A stretch of DNA of 64,000 bases from Planctellipticum variicoloris (GTDB taxonomy: Bacteria > Planctomycetota > Planctomycetia > Planctomycetales > Planctomycetaceae), in assembly GCF_030622045.1 (NCBI RefSeq), contig NZ_CP130886.1:3237557-3301556 (forward strand), written 5' to 3'. This document shows, piece by piece, positions 50,001 to 57,654 of this stretch. The first letter of the stretch is position 1; each line of letters begins with the position of its first letter. The notes under the pieces are model-generated. The model was given only the letters and a program-made list of their open reading frames with translations. It ran no database searches and was not told the origin of the DNA. Position numbers and translations under genes: made by a program.

Positions 50001-53000
50001 CTGACGACCTGGGACGGACTGCGACTGCGCCTGTTCGAATGGATAATTTTCCTGGGCGTCATGCTTGTCGGTGTACTGCTGAGAATCCGTCGCCCGGAGA
50101 TTGCCAATCGGATTGCGGCCATCTGGCTGGGACTGTGGGGGGGAGTGGCGTTGTGCATGCCATCGCCGCTGGAGACCCTTGCCGGCAGCGCCTGCGCCGG
50201 CATGCTGCTGGCGATCGCGGCCCCGCGGTCGCTGCTGACAGCCTTCCGCTGGGAGCTGGCGAGTTCGTCCGGAGTCGCCAGGGTGCCGGGGGGCAGCACG
50301 CAGAGTTTTCGTTACACGCCGCCGGCAGTCGGGCTGCTGATTGCGGCAGGGATGTCAATGGCGGCGGCACAGCCGCCTGCCGGGTCCGCGCCGGGGGCGG
50401 CGTCTCCGAAAACGTGGAAGGTCTACGTTCTGATCGACGACGATCGGCAGCCGTCGCGCGTCCTGCCGCTGGTGTACCTCGATCCGGAGCTGCTGCGACA
50501 ATTGCGAAGTTTCGAGCGGACCTCCGCCCGGCCGGCCTGGTTGCTGAGATCGGCGGCGTACGACGTCAGCATCGCTCCCGATCGGTCGGCGGAGGTTAAG
50601 GCCGACTTTCAAGTGACGGTCACTTCCCGGAAGTCGGGAAACGTCATCGATCTGCCGCTCAGCGGCGGGTCGCTGAAGAATCGGGATGGGTGCCGGGTGG
50701 ACGGGCGACCGGTCGTGGCCGTTCGGGCGACGGATGAGAGCGGCTGGCTGATTCCGCTGCCGATCGACGATTCGGGTGCAGAGCCGCGCAGCGTGCGGAT
50801 TGAACTGGACCTGCTGACTCCCCCGTCGGCGGCCGGGGCACCGGCCGTCGCTCTGAAGATCCCTCCGGTCGTCTCCGCGACGGCGACGGTGCGTTGTGCG
50901 GACGCCGCGGAATGGACGATTTCGAAGGGGCTGGGCAGCCGGACGCTGCGGCAGTCGGGGACCGAGCTGCAGGCTCAGCTCGGGTCTGTCGACGAGCTGA
51001 GCGTGGCGCCGGCGACCGCGTCACTGAAGGAAACGGCGCCCGTACAGATTGATGTGCGGATGGTGCAGACGGTCGATTGCCGGTCGGCCTGGTCGGAGGT
51101 TCGTTTTCGCTGCCGATGCACGTCGCTGCAGGGGAGCTTGCGGTCATTGCGACTGCGGGTTCCGGTATCGGCGGTGGTTCGCGAAGTTCGCGGCGATGCC
51201 CTGGGGGGATACCGGATTGTTCGCGACGCGAGTTCGTCGCAGGAAGTTCTGCTGACGTTTCAGCCTGAGGAGCGGGCTCAGTGGATGCTGGAGGGGACGT
51301 TGCTTGTCCCGCAGAACCCGTCGGAGCCAGACCGTCCCATTCCCGTCGTTCAGCCGGTCTCGACGGATCAGGTGCAGATTGCGCACATCACCACGGTCTG
51401 CGGTCTCGGATCGACGCCCGACCATCGAATCGAGCTGCGCGAAGCGGACGACCCGGCATTGACGCTCATCACCGCAGAAGCGTTCGTACAGACGTGGGGG
51501 GACACCGGACTGACCGTGCGCCCGCATCCGACGTTCGAGATCCGTCCGGGCAACGGGAACCCGTCGTTTCGACTGACGAATACGGCGGTCGAGCGGCGGG
51601 CGCTGCGCTGGAATCAGACCGGGACGTTCCGGCCCCGGCGGATGGAATGGGTGGTGCAGGGGGAGCTGGAGACTTCCGGAGGGGCCTGGAACCATGCGCT
51701 GATCGTCGACAGGCGACTGCGAATCGAGAGTATCACTGTCGAGGAGAACGGGGCGGATCGCCTCCTGAAGCGGGCCGAGTCGCGACTGAACGATCGCCAG
51801 AACCGGATTGTGCTGTTTCTGGGGGAACGAACGACCGGCCTGCAGAACATCACGATCCGCGCGAGCGGTCCGGTCCGTCTGGGGTCGCCGCAACCGTTGC
51901 CCGGAATCTGGTGCGAAGGTACGGCGCTGATCGACGGGCGAATTTCGCTGTACTGTGATCCGGAACTGCTGCTGGACATGCCGTCGACGCGTGGACTGGA
52001 GCGGCTGGAGGCGAGCGAGGAACCTGCCTCGAACGCCGAGGCGCCGACGCTGTTCGGTCGATTTCAGGTTCTGGAACCGGATGTGACCGCGACGCTGCGC
52101 GTGGTATCGCGGCTCGGCCGATGCAGCGCGCGAAACGCCGTCGCGATCACGCCCGCCGAGCAGAGTCAGTGGCGTCTGAGGGGACGTCTGGAGATGACGC
52201 CGGCGGATCCGTCGACGCGGGAGATGGCGTGCGACTTGCCGGCAGACTGGGGTCCGAAGTTCGAGTTTACGGTGGAAGGGGCCCGCGTCGAGTCGCAAAG
52301 TCTGCCGACCGGAGTCACTCGACTGGTGCTGCAGCGGGTGGGCTCGATGACCGATCCGGTGTTTCTGAACTACGGAGTCGAGCTGGCGCCCAAGGGGGGG
52401 CGCGAGTGGTCGATTTCGCTGCCGCAGCCGCAGCAGTGCCCTCAGATCGAAACCGTCGTCGGAATTCCGCCGTCGGACGACTGGGAAGCGTCGCCCGAAC
52501 AGGGAGTGATTCCGGGAGATTCCCGACCGGAGTGGCTGAAATCGCTCTGGGGGGACTGGAGCCAGGAGTCCGCGATGACTCTGGTCCGTCCGCGGAGGGA
52601 GGCGTTGCTGCTGGTGCGGCGTGCTGCGCCGCCGGAACGAATGCCGCGGGAGATTCCCTTCATGGAACACCGACTGGCGATGACGAGCGACGATGAGATC
52701 GCGGGGACGTCGCTGCTGCTGCTGGTGCGTCCGGGAGCGGAAAGCATCGACATCAGCGTTCCGGCGGAGATTCAGTTGCATTCCGCCCTGGAGGGTGAGC
52801 GTCCGCTGGAGATGACGACGACCGGCCCCGGGCAGGTCCGTCTGCTCTTGGACGGAGGGGGGAGCACGAGCCTGCTGCTGCTCAACTGGTCCAGAAAACT
52901 GAGCACCGACTGGGCGCCGGTCGAGCAGCGAGTTTTCACCTTGCCGGTTCCGGTCGGCCTCGTTCCGAAGCAGCACTGGATCAGTCTGGAGTCCGCTCCG

Positions 53001-53621
53001 AGCGACTGGCTGGTTCCGCGGACCGGAATCGAACAGCGCACCGTGCTGGATCAAGCCCTGACGCGCCTGGAGATTCTTCTGCTGCAACGTCCTCCCGATC
53101 CGCAGCCGGCCTGGTACGCGGCCTTGCTTCAATGGAGCTACGGCCAGGTCGCAGCGGCTCTGCCGGCTGCTGCGCAGACCGGCGATGGGCAGTCCGCTGC
53201 CCGGATGGAGCGGTGGAACCGGCTTGTCGAGATCATCAACCAGCGAAAGATCCGAATCGAGTCTCCGGGGGCCGCGAGCGGGCTGTTCTGGCAATCGTCG
53301 GAGACGGCACAGACCGCCGTGTCGGGCGAAGTCCTCTCGATCACTGGAGATTTGCGGCTCTGGCAGGTGCGTCGGCAGGACCTGCTGTGGTGGGTGCTGC
53401 TGCCGATGGCGGCGCTGCTGGCCTCCATCCTGTTGCGATGGATGCGGCGTCCGTACGCCGAATGGCTGGAAGGGCGCCCTTCGCTGTCGTGGTTGCTGCT
53501 GGGGCTGGGCTGGTGGCTCTGGATCACTCCCAGCTTCGTGGGCCTGCTGCTGGTGGCGGCGGGACTCTGGGTGGCTTTCCGGCAACGGCCTGCCGCAGTC
53601 GCCGGGACGCTGGTCGGATAG
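47022..53621 (+). CDS. Giant exported beta-rich membrane protein, two fused units
   Basis: 2199 residues. N-terminal signal LRLVVAAALAILPASLLRA. Unit 2a (about 25-1080): the block VERIDLPADRQDEWPRGVEA, VARDEFLRLWKL, TFRGTLAGRDLVGQELSVSV, then beta-rich sequence and a cluster of hydrophobic helices at about 1006-1070. Unit 2b begins with an internal signal-like helix (VGLLIAAGMSMAAAQ, about 1105) and the block TWKVYVLIDDDRQPSRVLPL, YLDPELLRQL, SAAYDVSIAPDRSAEVKADF. Another long beta-rich stretch and C-terminal helices at about 2122-2187 follow. The repeated layout matches the upstream 1140-residue protein. Likely cell-surface or periplasmic; function unknown. Confidence 0.85.
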   Translation: MSHDLRLRLVVAAALAILPASLLRAQSRGTPQRGPVVERIDLPADRQDEWPRGVEALTPVARDEFLRLWKLSRPDESGPAVTPFPTATFRGTLAGRDLVGQELSVSVSSPANPPAWLPFGPWTPAISQLRWTDGPAVWGRAPGGQTLLQVDRMSGELVGRWSLRGDARGDEIHFDWQSPRAAVTRLELETPRDFVVTSDTGDVRKQPSAAGSPAVVWELHLGPTSEAHFSIGPERPPSTLRPRILADQEITSVVNEGDLSFEAVCQLEVHESPVQLLKFDVPVGVEVFSASIGGDIPLDWSVAAMEDRRQLSVRLPDPIQGRIRLVLDGIATLKPGQAVSAPQIVLRDAIFVSGKQAFVITPPLELRSIRGAGFRQQSPITQTPVGDSLSFQMLGPEGQVLLEVRRPQATLSTQVLGQLQLGSDDWSSMTDVVWTATSGAVFQTNCRIPAHWDVSEVQPAPWVSNSQLASWDVQSGAGGASTLTLEFYEAITPGSPRGVRIYLRRAAPALPLTGPPPLPQAIEGELDDFGLEIVAPPSLSILPGDNSNLTLLAPASTPTGWLGTAAAMTPAIPTSGTVRRFRCGQGDSPGELTIEATPGPEGPGCDVSVAASPTAVHCEFTLRVQPRWNPDSRVLWYVAGPVTAIDWGVNGVPLAEPELRRLPTERHAEWKLPESGTLWEWTAPRGTGDDIVVHGTATLRWTDRIEIPLVFLPELTGGLYQVTLVRTAPDIATYDDQGLSLLSFDDSPMIGPRAEEAGRDTRVWRYDSPDDQLRLTRREAAAAGPEATSASLLLDSLISANSGGIDLHRATLSVARRGGGDSLVVTLPPGTRLLELWRDGERQTVPPVDLTLRIPLDVNRSRHSIEMLYEAPARSAFLMERQTVFLPKLDCPVTQFRWRFSLPPGSTLATPPSGVVLEVPLPATSWARRFLGPLGRASGEPIFNPLSGDSWRRLWVDAPATPVGVSTGGADFAIPEEWTTRIAESPVAPAAIELTTWDGLRLRLFEWIIFLGVMLVGVLLRIRRPEIANRIAAIWLGLWGGVALCMPSPLETLAGSACAGMLLAIAAPRSLLTAFRWELASSSGVARVPGGSTQSFRYTPPAVGLLIAAGMSMAAAQPPAGSAPGAASPKTWKVYVLIDDDRQPSRVLPLVYLDPELLRQLRSFERTSARPAWLLRSAAYDVSIAPDRSAEVKADFQVTVTSRKSGNVIDLPLSGGSLKNRDGCRVDGRPVVAVRATDESGWLIPLPIDDSGAEPRSVRIELDLLTPPSAAGAPAVALKIPPVVSATATVRCADAAEWTISKGLGSRTLRQSGTELQAQLGSVDELSVAPATASLKETAPVQIDVRMVQTVDCRSAWSEVRFRCRCTSLQGSLRSLRLRVPVSAVVREVRGDALGGYRIVRDASSSQEVLLTFQPEERAQWMLEGTLLVPQNPSEPDRPIPVVQPVSTDQVQIAHITTVCGLGSTPDHRIELREADDPALTLITAEAFVQTWGDTGLTVRPHPTFEIRPGNGNPSFRLTNTAVERRALRWNQTGTFRPRRMEWVVQGELETSGGAWNHALIVDRRLRIESITVEENGADRLLKRAESRLNDRQNRIVLFLGERTTGLQNITIRASGPVRLGSPQPLPGIWCEGTALIDGRISLYCDPELLLDMPSTRGLERLEASEEPASNAEAPTLFGRFQVLEPDVTATLRVVSRLGRCSARNAVAITPAEQSQWRLRGRLEMTPADPSTREMACDLPADWGPKFEFTVEGARVESQSLPTGVTRLVLQRVGSMTDPVFLNYGVELAPKGGREWSISLPQPQQCPQIETVVGIPPSDDWEASPEQGVIPGDSRPEWLKSLWGDWSQESAMTLVRPRREALLLVRRAAPPERMPREIPFMEHRLAMTSDDEIAGTSLLLLVRPGAESIDISVPAEIQLHSALEGERPLEMTTTGPGQVRLLLDGGGSTSLLLLNWSRKLSTDWAPVEQRVFTLPVPVGLVPKQHWISLESAPSDWLVPRTGIEQRTVLDQALTRLEILLLQRPPDPQPAWYAALLQWSYGQVAAALPAAAQTGDGQSAARMERWNRLVEIINQRKIRIESPGAASGLFWQSSETAQTAVSGEVLSITGDLRLWQVRRQDLLWWVLLPMAALLASILLRWMRRPYAEWLEGRPSLSWLLLGLGWWLWITPSFVGLLLVAAGLWVAFRQRPAAVAGTLVG

Positions 53622-53639
53622 CAATTCGCCGGGGTCGAC

Positions 53640-54539
53640 TCACAGGCCATAGAATCTCACGGCGTTGTCGTGAAACAGTTTCCGACGGAAGTCGCGCGAG
53701 CGCTCTCCAGTGATGGCGTCGAGGGCGCTGATCCAGCGGGCCAGCGTTGAGCGGAGCGTGCAGACGGGCCAGTCCCCGGCGAACAGGATGCGGTCCTCGC
53801 CGAAGGCGTCCATCGCGAAGTTTATATTCGGGGCCAGATCGGCGGGCGCCCAGTCGGGTTCGGCGGTCACGACGATGCCGGAGATCTTGCAGACGGTATT
53901 CGAGCGGGCGGCGAGTTCCTGCAGTCCCGATTGCCAGCGAGCACGCAATTCGGCATCCCGACTGGTGACGCTCAGATTGCCGCAATGATCGACAATAAAA
54001 CGCGTGTTCGGGCAGGCATCCACCAGCCGGACGGCGTCGTGCAGTTCGCCGGGACGCATGCAGAGGTCGAAGGAAAGGCCAAGTTCGCCGAGCAGGCGGA
54101 CGCCTTCGACAAACTCCGAACTGAGACAGAACCCGGGAGGGGTTGCCGGAACATGCAAGACCTGCCGGACCCCTTTGACGAACGGATTGGCGGCGTAGCG
54201 TCGAACGTACGACTCGAACTCGGGCGCGCCCGGACGTGCGGCGATGACGGCGCCGCACATCGGATTCTCCGGCTGGGCGCAGAGGTCGAGGACATAGTCG
54301 GCTTCCGCGACGCGCTGCTCGGGGGCGACGTCGACTTCCATGTAGACGGTCTTGACGACGTTGAGTCCTGCGACCGCCTGCAGATAGTCCGACATCACGA
54401 AGCTGCGGCGCAGCGGCGGCACGTCTTCGACGGCATGCCAGGGGAGCGTGAAGCGGTCGAGGTCCCAGAGGTGCTGGTGGGTGTCGACGATGGGGGGAAG
54501 ATCCAGGTCAGGGGGAGCGGCTGCGGGCATCGAAGTCAT
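53640..54539 (-). CDS. Amidohydrolase-2 family metal-dependent hydrolase
   Basis: 299 residues. TIM-barrel hydrolase of the 2-pyrone-4,6-dicarboxylate/fuconolactone hydrolase type. The strand-1 motif VDTHQHLWDL carries metal-type His21 and His23. Then GAVIAARPGAPEFESYVRR, IVDHCGNLSV (strand-6 His) and ILFAGDWPVC (catalytic Asp). No signal peptide, so cytosolic. Substrate likely a sugar lactone or ring lactone; it cannot be set from the sequence. It converges on the giant gene with an 18-bp gap. Confidence 0.92.
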   Translation of the reverse strand: MTSMPAAAPPDLDLPPIVDTHQHLWDLDRFTLPWHAVEDVPPLRRSFVMSDYLQAVAGLNVVKTVYMEVDVAPEQRVAEADYVLDLCAQPENPMCGAVIAARPGAPEFESYVRRYAANPFVKGVRQVLHVPATPPGFCLSSEFVEGVRLLGELGLSFDLCMRPGELHDAVRLVDACPNTRFIVDHCGNLSVTSRDAELRARWQSGLQELAARSNTVCKISGIVVTAEPDWAPADLAPNINFAMDAFGEDRILFAGDWPVCTLRSTLARWISALDAITGERSRDFRRKLFHDNAVRFYGL

Positions 54540-54548
54540 CCGGGGCGG

Positions 54549-55259
54549 TCAGAAGTCGATCAGATCAGCGGTGCACGACGTCCGGACGATCTCCCGTTTC
54601 CAGGCCCCCTCGTAGACGGGCCAGGCTTGTACGCGAAATCCATCCGCACAGATTTCGCAGGGTGCCCGATCGCGCCTGACCGCGTCAAGGCAGTCCCGTT
54701 CCTCGGGAAGCAGTTCGTACGGCGGAGCGCTGCGATTGCCCCGCCGACGGACGACTTGCCCCTGATCGCAGAGGGTGACGACGGTAGGAATGTCGAGGGC
54801 GAGCAGCCGCCACGCAATCAGCTCGTGGCTGGCGGACGCGAACTGCTCCTTGAGTCGCAGCAGATCCGCTTCCACGGCACATGCCGCTTCGAACCAGTGA
54901 GCCGGGAGGAGCAGCCGCTGAGCGAACTCGTTGGCCAGATCCTCACGCCAACCGGCAGGCAGGTCGCGGCCGGTCGTGCCGGCAACTTCGCAGACGCGCC
55001 AGGCCACGGACTCGCCGAGTTCGTGGGCGGCGGCCCATTGAAGACGTTCCGGACGGTCTTCGGGCCGGAGAAAGATGGACGGAGCGCCGCCGACGCGTTT
55101 CAGTCGTCCCCGCTCGGGCTGACCGCGATCGATGGCGACCGTCACGTGCAGCCGGGCCGCCAGTTGCAGGGCGTCGACGGGAGGGGCGGAGATTTCCGCG
55201 GACTGCAGCAGGTCCCGGACGACGCGGTCGATCGCGGCTTGCCAGTCACAGGGAGACAT
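54549..55259 (-). CDS. ImmA/IrrE-like domain protein with degenerate zinc site
   Basis: 236 residues from ATG 55259; a start at 55331 would add 24 residues. The pattern ERLQWAAAHELGESVAWRV followed by EDLANEFAQRLLLPAHWFEAA is that of ImmA/IrrE (DUF955/peptidase M78) proteins, in which HExxH and a downstream Glu bind zinc. Here residues 79-83 read HELGE, so the second His ligand is Glu83. Activity as a protease is doubtful. No helix-turn-helix part or phage neighbour is seen. It sits between the SGNH and amidohydrolase genes on the same strand. Confidence 0.75.
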   Translation of the reverse strand: MSPCDWQAAIDRVVRDLLQSAEISAPPVDALQLAARLHVTVAIDRGQPERGRLKRVGGAPSIFLRPEDRPERLQWAAAHELGESVAWRVCEVAGTTGRDLPAGWREDLANEFAQRLLLPAHWFEAACAVEADLLRLKEQFASASHELIAWRLLALDIPTVVTLCDQGQVVRRRGNRSAPPYELLPEERDCLDAVRRDRAPCEICADGFRVQAWPVYEGAWKREIVRTSCTADLIDF

Positions 55260-55429
55260 CGGGGACTCCGCACCTATGAGTTCACGGTTGTCTCCCACGA
55301 TACATGCCGAGGTCGAGTCCGACATCTGCAAATTGTGATTCTGCGGGAATCCGGAGCGGGGGCCGAGTACGCTGAGCAGAATTCAGGAACGGTCGCCGCA
55401 CGGGTACGCGCCCCCGGTTTGACGGCGAC

Positions 55430-57643
55430 TCACGGAGCGGAGGGCCACTCGAAGCGGAGCAGGAGGCATTTGTCTCCCGCGCCGACCAGATAGCCGCGTC
55501 CCTGCTCGTCCAGCGTGTTCGTGCCGTAGACGCCATAGGTGGCGCCGCGCAGCAGTTTGTCGCTCTCTGAGTCGAGGGGAACTGTGCGCGAGGTCCAGTT
55601 TTCCAGGTCGTGGACGACCCAGGCGTGGCCGTCGGCGCTCCTGGTCAGGCCGCAGACAAATCGCGATCCGGTCGGGCAATAGATCGCCGACGGATACGAG
55701 CTGCCGTCCGGATGGAACCAGCCCAGTCGTTCCAGGAGGGCCGGTCCGTGCGGAGCGGGGGTCAGGCACCAGAGGGCGCCGGAGTGCGTCGTAAAGACAA
55801 TCCGCCCCGATTGCAGCGTGGCAAAGCCGACGATGCCGTGCGAGCTGGAGTCGTGCGTCGGGTTGTAGTCAGGGAGCGGCCAGCGGGCGACCTCCTTGAG
55901 GTCGGTGTCGAATTCGACCAGCCAGGATTTGACGGACTGCTCCTTGACGAAGGTCACCGCGCGATCGCCGGGCGCCGGGTTTTCGATGTTTTCGACGCGA
56001 GGAACGTAGACGTGTTCGCGGAAATCAACCAGCAGGTTGCGCGAAGTGTGACCACGGTGCGACCCGACGGCCATCGAACGATGCGTCCCCTTCGCGGTGT
56101 CGAACTGATACAGCATGTGGTTGAAATAGCCGAGGGCATAGACGTAGCGTCCCGTGGTCCCCAGCGCGATCAGCGCGTCGGACGTCTTCAGCACGTGCTC
56201 CCAGCGGGGCTGACCGGGCCGGATGCGCCAGAGATGGCTGCCCCAGATGGGGAGCTGCGACCCGTCATCTTTCTCGCCGTCCTCGTCCATCGAGGTGAAG
56301 TAGATGGCGCCATCGTTCGCCTGGCAGATCTTGCTGTGAATCTTCGCCTGGGACTCGCGATCGTGGACCGAGCCGGAAAGGTTCAGTTGTTCGATAACTG
56401 AGCCGAGGATTGCGGCGTCTCCGCCGGAGGCGGGCAACTGCACGAGAACGGCGGAACGGGAATCTCCCAGCGCCGAAACGCCGACATACAGATTTCCGGC
56501 ATCGTCGCGGCCGGTCGCGCCCCAGATGGCATGCGGTCCGGCAAGCCGAGGCAGGGGCACTTCGGTCAGTTGCGGGGCCGACCGAAAGCGCGCATCGGGT
56601 TTGGAGAAATGCGTCCCGAATCGGAGAGCGGTGGAGCGAACGGACGAGCCGGGGGCAGGGGCCCTGGGAGCAGTCTGCCGGTCGACGACGGCCTTGACGG
56701 ACGGAATGGACTGGGCGGACGGGGACTTCAGCGGCTCCGCCTGCGGCGGCAACTCCTGTCGCTCGCACACCCGCCGCACAACGTCCGCATACGCCAGCAA
56801 GGTGAGGGCGTTGCGGAGCGCGTAGCCGTTGTTCTGCAGCGACTCTTCCGAGTAATCATCGCGAAAACCGGCGGGATGGCTGAGGTGGACGCCATCCGCG
56901 GCGATCAGTGTCAGGACGTCGTGTCCGTCCTGACGCGTCTGACCAGGAAGGGGCGGAAGCCGACTCCCATCCCAGTCGTCGGGCCGACGACGGAGGATTT
57001 CCCCGTGGAGATCGATCAACGGGATTCGCAACTTCGTCGCCAGCCGCCGCTGTCCGTCCGCCATTTCCTCTGCGTGCTTATCGAATCCGTGGCGCGGCGG
57101 GATGGTCGTCAAAATCGGGACGGTGCCATTGGCGAGGCACTTCTGCAGGACGGATTCGAGCCGTTGCTCGTAGTCCGCGTTCGAACGACCTGGCAGGTCG
57201 TTGGTGCCGAACAGGATCACAGCAATCTCGGGGTTCAGTCGTTTGAGCCAGTCGTCGATATTCTCGGCGGCCCAGTCAATGCCGGCGCCGCTGCGGTTGC
57301 CGAACCGCGGCCCCTTCCAGTCCCGCCAGCACTCCAGGGCCAGCCTGGCAGACGCGACCTCGTAGGCGTGCTCAAACTCCGGCGAGGCCCGTTTGCGATT
57401 GAGCTTGAGCGGGGCCCAGTAGGCCAGCGTTTCAGTCAGCGAGTCGCCGAAGTGGGCGCAGGAGCCGGAGACGCCGCGATATCGGGCGTGGACTTCGCGC
57501 ATGGGGGCGACCCAGTCGGGGGGCGCAGCGGCGCACGACGCGACCATCTCCAGACTGACCAGCATGACCAGACCGCAGAACCGCGCAAAGCTGACTGGAC
57601 GTCTCAAATCCATCGTCATTTCCGCCATCTCGCCGTCCAGCAT
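55430..57643 (-). CDS. Putative lipoprotein: SGNH hydrolase fused to a beta-propeller-like domain
   Basis: 737 residues from ATG 57643, with CGGAG upstream, 11 bp after the stop of the polysaccharide fusion gene. Signal region RFCGLVMLVSLEMVASC fits a VASC lipobox. SGNH/GDSL esterase blocks: FGDSLTET (Ser), FGTNDLPG (Asn, block III) and DGVHLSHPAG (Asp and His, block V). After residue about 340 comes a beta-rich region (LAGPHAIWGATGRDDAGNLYVGVSALGDSR, YVYALGYFNHMLYQFD, GFATLQSGRIVFTTHSGALWCLTP) typical of a propeller. An O-acetyl esterase acting on the surface glycan is likely, given the neighbours. Confidence 0.85.
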   Translation of the reverse strand: MLDGEMAEMTMDLRRPVSFARFCGLVMLVSLEMVASCAAAPPDWVAPMREVHARYRGVSGSCAHFGDSLTETLAYWAPLKLNRKRASPEFEHAYEVASARLALECWRDWKGPRFGNRSGAGIDWAAENIDDWLKRLNPEIAVILFGTNDLPGRSNADYEQRLESVLQKCLANGTVPILTTIPPRHGFDKHAEEMADGQRRLATKLRIPLIDLHGEILRRRPDDWDGSRLPPLPGQTRQDGHDVLTLIAADGVHLSHPAGFRDDYSEESLQNNGYALRNALTLLAYADVVRRVCERQELPPQAEPLKSPSAQSIPSVKAVVDRQTAPRAPAPGSSVRSTALRFGTHFSKPDARFRSAPQLTEVPLPRLAGPHAIWGATGRDDAGNLYVGVSALGDSRSAVLVQLPASGGDAAILGSVIEQLNLSGSVHDRESQAKIHSKICQANDGAIYFTSMDEDGEKDDGSQLPIWGSHLWRIRPGQPRWEHVLKTSDALIALGTTGRYVYALGYFNHMLYQFDTAKGTHRSMAVGSHRGHTSRNLLVDFREHVYVPRVENIENPAPGDRAVTFVKEQSVKSWLVEFDTDLKEVARWPLPDYNPTHDSSSHGIVGFATLQSGRIVFTTHSGALWCLTPAPHGPALLERLGWFHPDGSSYPSAIYCPTGSRFVCGLTRSADGHAWVVHDLENWTSRTVPLDSESDKLLRGATYGVYGTNTLDEQGRGYLVGAGDKCLLLRFEWPSAP

Positions 57644-57654
57644 CAATTGCTCCG

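Noticed and set aside
51144-53624. An 826-codon minus-strand open frame inside the giant gene
   Set aside because: Composition is an antisense shadow of GC-rich codons; the plus-strand frame has signal, membrane segments and conserved blocks.
53931-55493. A 520-codon plus-strand open frame opposite the amidohydrolase and ImmA-like genes
   Set aside because: Antisense shadow; both minus-strand genes have recognisable motifs.
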